A stretch of DNA of 64,000 bases, taken from Saprospiraceae bacterium (GTDB lineage Bacteria > Bacteroidota > Bacteroidia > Chitinophagales > Saprospiraceae). The notes below the pieces were generated by a model. It did no database searches and was not told the DNA's origin. It worked only from the letters and a program-made list of their open reading frames with translations. This document shows, one piece after another, positions 1 to 7,131 of this stretch; the first letter of the stretch is position 1; every line of letters starts with the position of its first letter. The position numbers and the translations under genes are program-made. The stretch spans positions 186,001 to 250,000 of the forward strand of contig JADJYQ010000006.1 of NCBI GenBank assembly GCA_016719615.1, given 5' to 3'.

Positions 1-1
1 G

Positions 2-136
2 CCGATGGATTTTACGGGCCGGCCGATGAAGGGATTTGTTTTTATAATACCGGATGGATATGATCTGGATAAAGATCTGGAGTACTGGGTTCAACTTTGC
101 CTGGATTTTAATCCGGAAGCAAAGTCACACAAATAA
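2..136 (+). CDS. TfoX/Sxy N-terminal-domain protein, C-terminal end only
   Basis: The window opens inside this gene; only the last 44 codons and the TAA are present. The readable tail contains PMDFTGRPMKGFVF followed by an acidic stretch and EYWVQLCLDFN, which matches the end of the small TfoX/Sxy N-terminal-domain proteins (about 110 residues) as I know the family. In gammaproteobacteria TfoX is a competence regulator, but the stand-alone small proteins of Bacteroidota have no established role. The 150 bases between its stop and the next convergent gene show no recognisable site. Confidence 0.75.
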   Translation, partial: PMDFTGRPMKGFVFIIPDGYDLDKDLEYWVQLCLDFNPEAKSHK

Positions 137-286
137 ATATTTCAGTACTGATCTATAACTCCGGTAAATACATTTCCTTTTTCCGTGACATTTGATTGCT
201 CTTCTGGTTTAACAATTGTCAGAAATCATTTTTAAAGGTAAACTAGCATATTTTCAATTCGAAAAATGAATCAAACAGACGGTGTT

Positions 287-2482
287 CTATTTTTTTTCTT
301 CGTTTTCTGTATTTAAAAAATCTAAATACAAAAGCAAATCCGGAAATTCCAATACATGATCAATGAGTTCTTTTCTGTCCAACCAAGTGTCGTTTAATCT
401 TGCTCTGATACTTTTAATGGGGAAGCCAAGCGCCTCAAAGTCCTTCTGGGCTGTTTCTGCATCTTCAAAACGCTGGTAAGTTCCAAAATAGTAACTGTAC
501 AGTTCTGCTTGAGCAATTTTTTCTACAAAAACAAATCCTTTCGAGTCATCAATTAACGGGTGATTGGATATACTCGATGCATCTCCTAAATACAATGCAT
601 AATGAAGGGTTTTCGAATGGCTAAAACTGTTTGATTTTGCTTCTGGTTGCAGAAGCGGATGTACCGAAATGGATTTATATTGGATAGAAATTTTAGAAGT
701 ATCCTCATTTGTAATTTTCAAATCCAATCTTTTATTTAATTTACTCGATGCCGGTGATATTGTTTCATTTAGAGTTGGTTTGGCCATAGGTAGTGAAGCA
801 CCCAGACCATAACAATGGATTCTATCAGCTTCAATGCCCTTGTCTTGTAAATAGTCGCGGAGGTTTTCTGCTTTTTTAATAGAGAAATACAAATTCACCG
901 GGTCCAGACTTTCTTCATAGGCGTGTCCGGAAATATGTACTTGCAAATTCGGATGGCTTTTCAGTAAATGGATCAAAGATTCAGTTATTTTTTGATTCCT
1001 GGCTTCTTTTAAAAAATAATCATCCTGGTAGAATATAGGTTCCAGAAAATAAGTGCTTCGGATTTCTTGCTTCGATTCGAGCGGAATTCGTACTTCCGGA
1101 ATTTCACTAATATCTTTTTCCGGATTTATTAAAATCGATAAAGGGCTGCCTTGTGATGCATACATCTGTTCTTCAAGTGCTTCTTTAAAATAGACCAGGT
1201 AGATATCGCGCTTTCCAAAATTATTCACTTTTCGGTCAGAACTCAATACTGCAGCCAACGCATCTTCAGTCAATTTAAAATGTGTATCATTCCCGGAAGA
1301 ATTCACCGGATAGCCGAGGTTATATGCTATGGACCATTTATTGGACTCCGGCAAATATTTAATTTTAAAGATATCGTATCCACCCATGGATTCCAGACGA
1401 TCCGATGAAAAAAACAGCGTTTGTCCGTCTTTTGCAAGGAAGGGATAATCTTCATTGAACGGTCCATTGATTTCGGGTCCTAAATTTATGGCTTCCAGCC
1501 ACTTACCATCTCTTTTTACGGAAAGATACAAGTCGTATGCACCGTAACCGCCGCTGCGTGAACTCGAAAAGATCATCATCGAATCCTGAAAAATGCTCAA
1601 GGCCCGATCTCCTATTTCAGCAATCATGGGATATTTAAGACTTTCATAATGAATGGATGCGGCTTCCTGATGAAATGTATCTGTATAAATCTGGTAACGA
1701 TCCTCTGAAAACCCCCTTGAAAATATCATAACGTTTCCGTGGTCGCAAGCACTCAATACTTCTTCATCCAGTTTGCTGTTTAATTCGGAATGCATTTTTT
1801 GTGGAAGCATCCAAATGCCATTTTCTTGCCGGGTCCAATAGAGATCTGCTTGTTTTGTCTTCTTGCCATTACTAACATTCGTTAGTTTATTTATTGAAAG
1901 GGCTCTGCGTGCACTAAAATAATATTTTCCATCAAAATTAATACTGGGACAAGCAGCGTATTCATCCTCTTCGCTGTTGATATCTTTTCCCAGTGATTCA
2001 ACAAGTGCAAGGGGTTCTCTACGCATATATTGACTTCCCGAACTGCAGCGCAACAATTCATTGCGAATCCAGGCAGCTCTATCTCCATTTCTATCAGTTT
2101 CTTTAAGCGCTTGTTTATATGCTTTGATCGCTTTATAAAATTCATGGTTAGCGTGATACGTTTTCGCCAGCAACCATTGCAAATTTTGATACGAAGAATT
2201 TAATTCGCGCAACTGTTCAAAGCACCGGATAGCTTCCGATAATTTGTTGGCTTCAAAATGGCAGTTCCCGGCCTCGAATAACAAATCCTGATCCTTAGCA
2301 ATGGCATCCCAGGCTGCCTGATAATTTATGGAAGCTTGTTTGTAATTTTCTTTTTTATAATAATTTCTTGCAGCCTTTAATTCCAGCTTAGCTGCTTGTG
2401 AAAAGAGTCCGGTATTCAGGACCACACAAACCCACATCCATAGAAACAGATACCCACTCCTGCTTCTTTTGAGTACAAACAT
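287..2482 (-). CDS. PorE-like envelope protein: TPR + PD40 propeller + OmpA C-terminal domain
   Basis: About 731 residues. After a signal peptide (hydrophobic stretch near residues 12-29) come TPR-type repeats (about 33-135), PD40/WD40-like propeller strands (about 180-440, for example IFSSSRSGGYGAYDLYL and LFFSSDRLESMGGYDIF) and an OmpA-like peptidoglycan-binding domain (about 490-590, with HISGHAYEE and YGLGASLP). The last 100 residues contain a SPOR-like stretch (YYFGTYQRFEDAETAQKDF). TPR-PD40-OmpA is the arrangement of the T9SS protein PorE, which anchors the machinery to peptidoglycan; PorE also has a carboxypeptidase-regulatory-like domain that I do not see here, so this may be a paralogue. 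The ATG at 2482 overlaps the E2 stop as TGATG, implying translational coupling; an in-frame TTG one codon upstream is less likely. Periplasmic or outer-membrane location is inferred. Confidence 0.8.
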   Translation of the reverse strand: MFVLKRSRSGYLFLWMWVCVVLNTGLFSQAAKLELKAARNYYKKENYKQASINYQAAWDAIAKDQDLLFEAGNCHFEANKLSEAIRCFEQLRELNSSYQNLQWLLAKTYHANHEFYKAIKAYKQALKETDRNGDRAAWIRNELLRCSSGSQYMRREPLALVESLGKDINSEEDEYAACPSINFDGKYYFSARRALSINKLTNVSNGKKTKQADLYWTRQENGIWMLPQKMHSELNSKLDEEVLSACDHGNVMIFSRGFSEDRYQIYTDTFHQEAASIHYESLKYPMIAEIGDRALSIFQDSMMIFSSSRSGGYGAYDLYLSVKRDGKWLEAINLGPEINGPFNEDYPFLAKDGQTLFFSSDRLESMGGYDIFKIKYLPESNKWSIAYNLGYPVNSSGNDTHFKLTEDALAAVLSSDRKVNNFGKRDIYLVYFKEALEEQMYASQGSPLSILINPEKDISEIPEVRIPLESKQEIRSTYFLEPIFYQDDYFLKEARNQKITESLIHLLKSHPNLQVHISGHAYEESLDPVNLYFSIKKAENLRDYLQDKGIEADRIHCYGLGASLPMAKPTLNETISPASSKLNKRLDLKITNEDTSKISIQYKSISVHPLLQPEAKSNSFSHSKTLHYALYLGDASSISNHPLIDDSKGFVFVEKIAQAELYSYYFGTYQRFEDAETAQKDFEALGFPIKSIRARLNDTWLDRKELIDHVLEFPDLLLYLDFLNTENEEKK
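1871..1886 (+). repeat. ACTAAC-N4-GTTAGT dyad, copy inside the PorE-like gene
   Basis: Reads ACTAACATTCGTTAGT. It is one of seven copies in the window with perfect six-base arms around a four-base centre. Here it lies in coding sequence, in a loop-like stretch reading NKLTNVSNG. The identical 16-mer occurs in the intergenic region at 37684 and, reverse-complemented, at 7108. Confidence 0.7.
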
Positions 2483-3786
2483 CAAATGCTTTGATTTACA
2501 TCAAACTGCTCTAAATAATCGCCAATGCGTTTTAAAAAAGAACCACCTAATGCGCCGTCTACTACCCGATGATCGTAAGACAAAGATAAATACATCATTT
2601 GTCGGATTCCGATCATATCGCCAAACTCAGTTTCGATCACTGCTGGTTTCTTTTTGATAATTCCAGTTGCCAATATTGCAACTTGAGGTTGATTAATGAT
2701 AGGCGTTCCCATGATATTCCCAAAGGTTCCTACATTCGTGATGGTGAATGTACCTTCCTGGATTTCTTCCGGTTTTAATTTATTGTTTCTTGCACGATTC
2801 GCGAGATCATTCACTGCATAACTCAATCCTGCCAAATTGAGACGGTCGGCATTTTTGATAACCGGTACAATCAAATTTCCACTTGGTAGCGCGGCTGCCA
2901 TTCCGATATTGATATCCAACTTGCGAATGATTTGAGTTCCCTGAACCGAGATATTGATCATCGGAAAATCTTTGATCGCGCGTGCAACTGCCTCTATGAA
3001 AATTGGAGTGAAGGTCAGTTTTTGTCCATAGGTTTTAGCAAATACATTTTTTACTTTTTCCCGCCAGCTCACCAATGGTGTAACATCAATTTCAATGTAA
3101 GAAGTTACATGCGGCGAAGTTTGCTTGCTCATCACCATATGATCGGCAATAAGTTTGCGCATGCGATCCATTTCGATGATCTCTACATTTGATCCTGTAT
3201 AATCGACTGCAATTGGTTTCGGCGTTTCAACTTTAGGACTTTCTGTTTTTGCAACAATAGTTGCAGAACTTTGAGATTTGTCGCTTAGAAAGGCTATCAC
3301 ATCTCTTTTTGTGACTCTTCCATCCTGGCCCGTACCTGAAATTGAATCCAATTGGGCCTGACTAATTTGTTCTTCTTTTGCAATAGATCGAACCAAGGGT
3401 GAATAAAAACGGCCGCTACCTGTTTTTATACTAATTGGCTCTATAGGGTCAACTGTTTTTGATGCCATAACAGGTTTTGCTACTGAAACTTCGGCTTTCT
3501 TTTCCACTATTTGGGCTATCGGACCAGGATCGGTCACCACACTGCCTTCAGTTTCAATGATCGCAATGGTTTTTCCAATAGCGACGACATCATTCTCTTT
3601 AAACAGGAGTTGCACAATTTTTCCCTTTACAGGCGTCGGTACTTCGCTGTCTACTTTATCAGTAGCCACTTCCAGTACCGTTTCATCCTGGTTTACGACA
3701 TCCCCTTCCTTTTTCCACCACTTTAAAATGGTGGCTTCCATGATACTTTCGCCCATTTTAGGCAAGATCAATTCATGTTTAGCCAT
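2482..3786 (-). CDS. 2-oxo acid dehydrogenase complex E2 component (dihydrolipoyl acyltransferase)
   Basis: 434 residues with the full E2 layout. A lipoyl domain (about 1-77) has the lipoyl-lysine site in EVATDKVDSEVP. It is followed by a Pro/Ala/Lys-rich linker, a peripheral subunit-binding domain (about 128-167, SPLVRSIAKEEQISQAQLD...GRVTKRDV) and a catalytic acyltransferase domain (about 200-430) ending in SYDHRVVDGALGGSFL, which carries the HxxxDG catalytic motif. It transfers an acyl group from lipoamide to CoA in the cytoplasm. The linker and catalytic sequence look closer to branched-chain or generic E2 enzymes than to the pyruvate E2, but I cannot decide the substrate. No E1 or E3 gene is adjacent. 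It starts 71 bases after cinA and overlaps the next gene by one base, so it is probably in one transcript with both. Confidence 0.93.
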   Translation of the reverse strand: MAKHELILPKMGESIMEATILKWWKKEGDVVNQDETVLEVATDKVDSEVPTPVKGKIVQLLFKENDVVAIGKTIAIIETEGSVVTDPGPIAQIVEKKAEVSVAKPVMASKTVDPIEPISIKTGSGRFYSPLVRSIAKEEQISQAQLDSISGTGQDGRVTKRDVIAFLSDKSQSSATIVAKTESPKVETPKPIAVDYTGSNVEIIEMDRMRKLIADHMVMSKQTSPHVTSYIEIDVTPLVSWREKVKNVFAKTYGQKLTFTPIFIEAVARAIKDFPMINISVQGTQIIRKLDINIGMAAALPSGNLIVPVIKNADRLNLAGLSYAVNDLANRARNNKLKPEEIQEGTFTITNVGTFGNIMGTPIINQPQVAILATGIIKKKPAVIETEFGDMIGIRQMMYLSLSYDHRVVDGALGGSFLKRIGDYLEQFDVNQSI

Positions 3787-3857
3787 ACTTCAAAATTTAA
3801 GCAAAAGTAATCAATTTGGCGTCTATCCAGGACAACTAAAGGACGCTTTGCAATAGC

Positions 3858-5114
3858 TTAAAGTCCTTGTTTATCCCTGGATTTCAAATAATCCCAGAAA
3901 AGCAAAAGTGCATAAACCGAGGTAGCTTCAATGTTGCGCGTCCGATCCCAGGGAAATACATACTTTTTGGCGACAATGTGTTCTTTATTGCCACAGGCCA
4001 TCCAAACAGTGCCTACCGGTTTCTCCGGTGTTCCTCCATCAGGGCCTGCAATTCCTGAACAGGCAATGGCAAAATCACTTTCAACAATTTGCAAAGCACC
4101 TAAGACCATTTCCCTTACACAATTTTCACTTACCGCGCCATCTGTCTCAAGGGTTTGGTGTTTAACGGCCAATATTTTTTCTTTGATGTCATATTGATAG
4201 GCAACAATTCCACCTTTGAAATAATTTGAAGCTCCCGGGATAGCACAAATTTTTTTTGCAATCAATCCTCCGGTACAACTTTCTGCAGTTGCTAAACTTG
4301 AAGCTTTATTCATTAAAAGTTGTCCTATTTTTTCTTCAAGGCTGATATCACCTTCGCCAATTAAGACATCCTGCATTTCATTTTGGATTATTTCAAAAGC
4401 ATTTTCCAATTCCTTTTCTTCAGCAAAGGATCGCGCATGATAATGACTTAAGCGAAGCCGCACCTGGCCTATAGAAGGCAAGTATGCTAATTGAATATCT
4501 TTAGATACATCATTCAGGAGAGGTTCAATTCGTTTAGCGATTTGTGTTTCACCAAGTCCACCTGTCAACAAACTACGATGTATAATATGATGTTGGTTAG
4601 GAAACTTTTTTAATCTCGGCATGACCTCCATTTGCATAATATTTTCCATTTCATATGGCACACCTGGCATTGCAATGTATAATTTAGTATCGGCTTCAAT
4701 CCATAAACCATTGGCCGTACCCAGTTCATTGTTCAACAACTTTGCTTGTTCTGGTATATAACATTGCAACAATTGCATTTCATCAATGACGCGATTCCTT
4801 TTTGACAATATTTTTTCAAGTTGTAAACGTGCCTCATCACTAAATACCAGTTTGGTATTTAAGAACGATGCCAATGCTTTTTTGGTGATGTCGTCTTTCG
4901 TGGGTCCCAGGCCTCCGGTCATCAAAATAAGGTCTGCTTTATCTTTAAGCCATTGCAATCCTCCTACGATATCAGCTTCTGTATCTGAAACCGTCAATTT
5001 CGCATGTATATGCAATCCTGCTTCATACAAAAATCTGGCTATGCGTGCAGAATTGGTGTCAACCACCTGCCCTAATAAAATTTCGTCTCCTATGATTAAT
5101 AAAGCAATTCTCAT
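3858..5114 (-). CDS. cinA: CinA family protein (nucleotide repair: ADP-ribose/NMN handling)
   Basis: 418 residues, the usual length for full CinA. The N-terminal MoCF-type domain (about 1-170) contains IIGDEILLGQVVDTNS and MTGGLGPTKDDIT. The C-terminal PncC-type nicotinamide-nucleotide amidase domain (about 255-410) contains AESCTGGLIAKKI, GGIVAYQYDIKEKIL and CSGIAGPDGGTPEKPVGTVW. Two-domain CinA proteins hydrolyse ADP-ribose and deamidate NMN in pyridine-nucleotide salvage; the link to competence is historical. It begins eight bases after the stop of the upstream barrel-protein gene, so it is cotranscribed with it. Confidence 0.95.
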   Translation of the reverse strand: MRIALLIIGDEILLGQVVDTNSARIARFLYEAGLHIHAKLTVSDTEADIVGGLQWLKDKADLILMTGGLGPTKDDITKKALASFLNTKLVFSDEARLQLEKILSKRNRVIDEMQLLQCYIPEQAKLLNNELGTANGLWIEADTKLYIAMPGVPYEMENIMQMEVMPRLKKFPNQHHIIHRSLLTGGLGETQIAKRIEPLLNDVSKDIQLAYLPSIGQVRLRLSHYHARSFAEEKELENAFEIIQNEMQDVLIGEGDISLEEKIGQLLMNKASSLATAESCTGGLIAKKICAIPGASNYFKGGIVAYQYDIKEKILAVKHQTLETDGAVSENCVREMVLGALQIVESDFAIACSGIAGPDGGTPEKPVGTVWMACGNKEHIVAKKYVFPWDRTRNIEATSVYALLLFWDYLKSRDKQGL

Positions 5115-5122
5115 AAATAAAA

Positions 5123-6850
5123 TTAAAAGTCAAAAGTCTGCCTTGAAATTGTCATCCTAAAACCCAAATGAAACCAAACGAACGTTCGTTTGTATGCATT
5201 TAGGTTTTCATTGCGCATATAAATGCCTATATCGAACCAGGATTGAGGAAGTATTTGATAAGTGCCTTCTAATTTTAAGTGAAGCACCTTTTGCTTTTCT
5301 CCTTGAAAAAGAAAATTATCCGTATCTGAAATTCGGCTATCGTAATCTTTAAGGATATTCCCTCCAAAATTGAGCGTATCAGCGTCTAATCCTTTTTGAA
5401 AATAGAGTGACGAAAACTTGAGTTGCATTTTGTCAGATACTTTATAAGTAATATTTAAAATAGCTTCGGAAAAATTTGCACCCAAAGGATGCGCGAGTGC
5501 CTGATGGAAGTGACTGTAATTGGCTATGCTATCGCGAAAAGTATAGGTATAAGGTCTTACCAGATTCCATTCCAAAAACATATCCAGATCTTTAACTTTC
5601 AACACATCAAAATATTTGATCCCTAATTGCATACCATATTTATTACCCCACCAACCACTTAATTTGACAAATTCTTTAACCAAGAGTTCATCAAATACAA
5701 TTTGCCCATAGAGCTGCATGGATTTATTTATCAAATATTTAGATTGCAATCCCAAAAACGCATTGTCCGGACTGCCGAGCGATTGCTCCACAAAACGGTA
5801 TAATATGACCGGATTCAAATACTGAAATTCAAATTGATTTTCTCTGCCAAATACTACTGACTCAAACAATCCAAAGCTCCAACGTTTGGTAATATTTGCA
5901 CTCAGCACATGTGCAGCCATATATTTTTTACGCAGCAATCTATTCCCACGATCTTGGAGCGTTTCTGAACTCAGTTCAGCGTAAATATTCTGATAATGAA
6001 ATCGCCACAAATTTGTTTGCAACTTCAGATAAAAATACGGCGTTGAAAAATCAGACAAAAACAAACTTCTGCTCCCATGCCCAATAAAATGTTTTCCATG
6101 TCCCAAACTGATATTTACATGTTTGCTGGCATCATAGGAAAGTTCGCCTTCAGAAAGTAAATAATCGAAGCCCTTTTTTAATTTAATAATTTTTCCCTTG
6201 TAAGGTTTATAAAGCCCAGCCCCTGGAAAGGCGGCATACAATTGTTCGTATTCATTTACATAATTCAATGCGGATAACTGGGTCTCCAGTATAAAAAAAC
6301 GAGCACTGAATTTTTGATCGATATTCGCATTAAAAAGTAATCCCCGCTGATTCAGATATAGCGGGTCCTTAGAATCATTCTCTTTTCCTAAACCAAGCTG
6401 AAGCACCTGATCCACCGTAAACGAAAAATGATCATCATAGTGACTGTAAAAATGTCTTCCATCTCTGTAAAAATATTTCCACAATGGTTTTGTATCTATT
6501 TTTAGCAAACTGTCGATTGCCGGATCGGATAAGAAAACATCCGGATATTGATAAAGTAAGTTTTTGTTATGGTTTTCGATTGGTGCCTCAGGATTGTTCA
6601 GCGTATTCCATATTTCGAGAGCCAGGGTCCTTTTTTTAAAAGGCAAAATGCCCGTATGAAACTGAAACAATTTTTCATTCTGAGTTTCCAGTTTATCAAT
6701 CGCATTTCGTTCGAATTCATCAGGTAAATGAAATCCGGATTGTGCATTTCCATTCCTATAAGTAATACAAACGAAAAGACATACCAAAATTTGTAAAATT
6801 ACTTTTGGGCAAACGCGATGAAATTTATGATTAGGGCAAATTAAAAACAA
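5123..6850 (-). CDS. RemB/Wzi-like outer-membrane beta-barrel protein
   Basis: About 575 residues with a signal peptide ending near NGNAQ and a C-terminal half made of alternating aromatic/polar strands typical of an outer-membrane barrel, ending in F. The stretch LGHGKHFIGHGSRSLFLSDF, followed by PYFYLKLQTNLWRF, resembles the conserved core of gliding-motility protein RemB and the capsule-assembly Wzi family. Function in surface polysaccharide or motility is inferred from that resemblance only. There is no ATG before the signal peptide; TTG at 6850 is the longest start, and an internal TTG closer to the hydrophobic core is possible. It leads the cluster with cinA, E2 and the PorE-like gene. 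A perfect 18-bp palindrome at 5174-5191 lies in its coding sequence. Confidence 0.72.
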   Translation of the reverse strand: MFLICPNHKFHRVCPKVILQILVCLFVCITYRNGNAQSGFHLPDEFERNAIDKLETQNEKLFQFHTGILPFKKRTLALEIWNTLNNPEAPIENHNKNLLYQYPDVFLSDPAIDSLLKIDTKPLWKYFYRDGRHFYSHYDDHFSFTVDQVLQLGLGKENDSKDPLYLNQRGLLFNANIDQKFSARFFILETQLSALNYVNEYEQLYAAFPGAGLYKPYKGKIIKLKKGFDYLLSEGELSYDASKHVNISLGHGKHFIGHGSRSLFLSDFSTPYFYLKLQTNLWRFHYQNIYAELSSETLQDRGNRLLRKKYMAAHVLSANITKRWSFGLFESVVFGRENQFEFQYLNPVILYRFVEQSLGSPDNAFLGLQSKYLINKSMQLYGQIVFDELLVKEFVKLSGWWGNKYGMQLGIKYFDVLKVKDLDMFLEWNLVRPYTYTFRDSIANYSHFHQALAHPLGANFSEAILNITYKVSDKMQLKFSSLYFQKGLDADTLNFGGNILKDYDSRISDTDNFLFQGEKQKVLHLKLEGTYQILPQSWFDIGIYMRNENLNAYKRTFVWFHLGFRMTISRQTFDF

Positions 6851-6895
6851 AATGAGTGCGTAATTTTTACAAAGGTAATGAATTTTCGGTCACAC

Positions 6896-7019
6896 CTCAT
6901 CCCCGGCCTTTCTCCACAGTAGTGGCGAAGGGGCTTATATTCGTTGATGATAAAAATCATTTATACCAAACAAAATCTACGCTTTTATCCTCTACCGTGA
7001 AGGGCGGGTCCGGGATGAG
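6896..7019. repeat. MITE-like inverted-repeat element
   Basis: A 124-base stretch between convergent-free minus-strand genes whose ends are imperfect inverted repeats of about 28 bases. The left arm 6896-6922 starts CTCATCCCCGGCC and the right arm 6992-7019 ends GGTCCGGGATGAG; outer and inner parts of the arms (ending CAGTAG / CTACCGTG) pair with a few gaps. The GC-rich ends contrast with the AT-rich surroundings. The form is that of a short palindromic or MITE-like genomic repeat. No second copy was seen in the window and no transposase gene is present, so mobility is inference. A 63-codon reading frame across it has no protein character. Confidence 0.55.
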
Positions 7020-7065
7020 CAAGGCAAGGCTTCCTGTGCTTTATTGATATTCTCTAAATCCATAA

Positions 7066-7101
7066 AAAAGGCCCCGAAAAACTTTCATTTCGGGACCTTA
7101 T
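7066..7101 (-). terminator. Rho-independent terminator of the MopE/HYR T9SS gene
   Basis: Read on the minus strand: AAGGTCCCGAAA, a short loop, then TTTTCGGGGCCTT followed by a T run. It lies about 30 bases beyond the stop at 7132, after the ACTAAC dyad. Confidence 0.85.
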
Positions 7102-7107
7102 TCATTA

Positions 7108-7123
7108 ACTAACGAATGTTAGT
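7108..7123 (-). repeat. ACTAAC-N4-GTTAGT dyad, 3' of the MopE/HYR gene
   Basis: Minus-strand reading ACTAACATTCGTTAGT; arms extend to seven bases (AACTAAC/GTTAGTT). It sits eight bases after the stop codon and before the terminator hairpin, so it would be in the 3' UTR of the transcript. Confidence 0.8.
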
Positions 7124-7131
7124 TTTTTGTT

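Noticed and set aside
5174..5191. Perfect palindrome CAAACGAACGTTCGTTTG
   Set aside because: Lies in codons for KRTFVW of the barrel protein, differs from the ACTAAC dyad and was not seen elsewhere.
6856..7047. 63-codon plus-strand frame across the inverted-repeat element
   Set aside because: No protein-like composition and it spans both repeat arms; better explained by the element.
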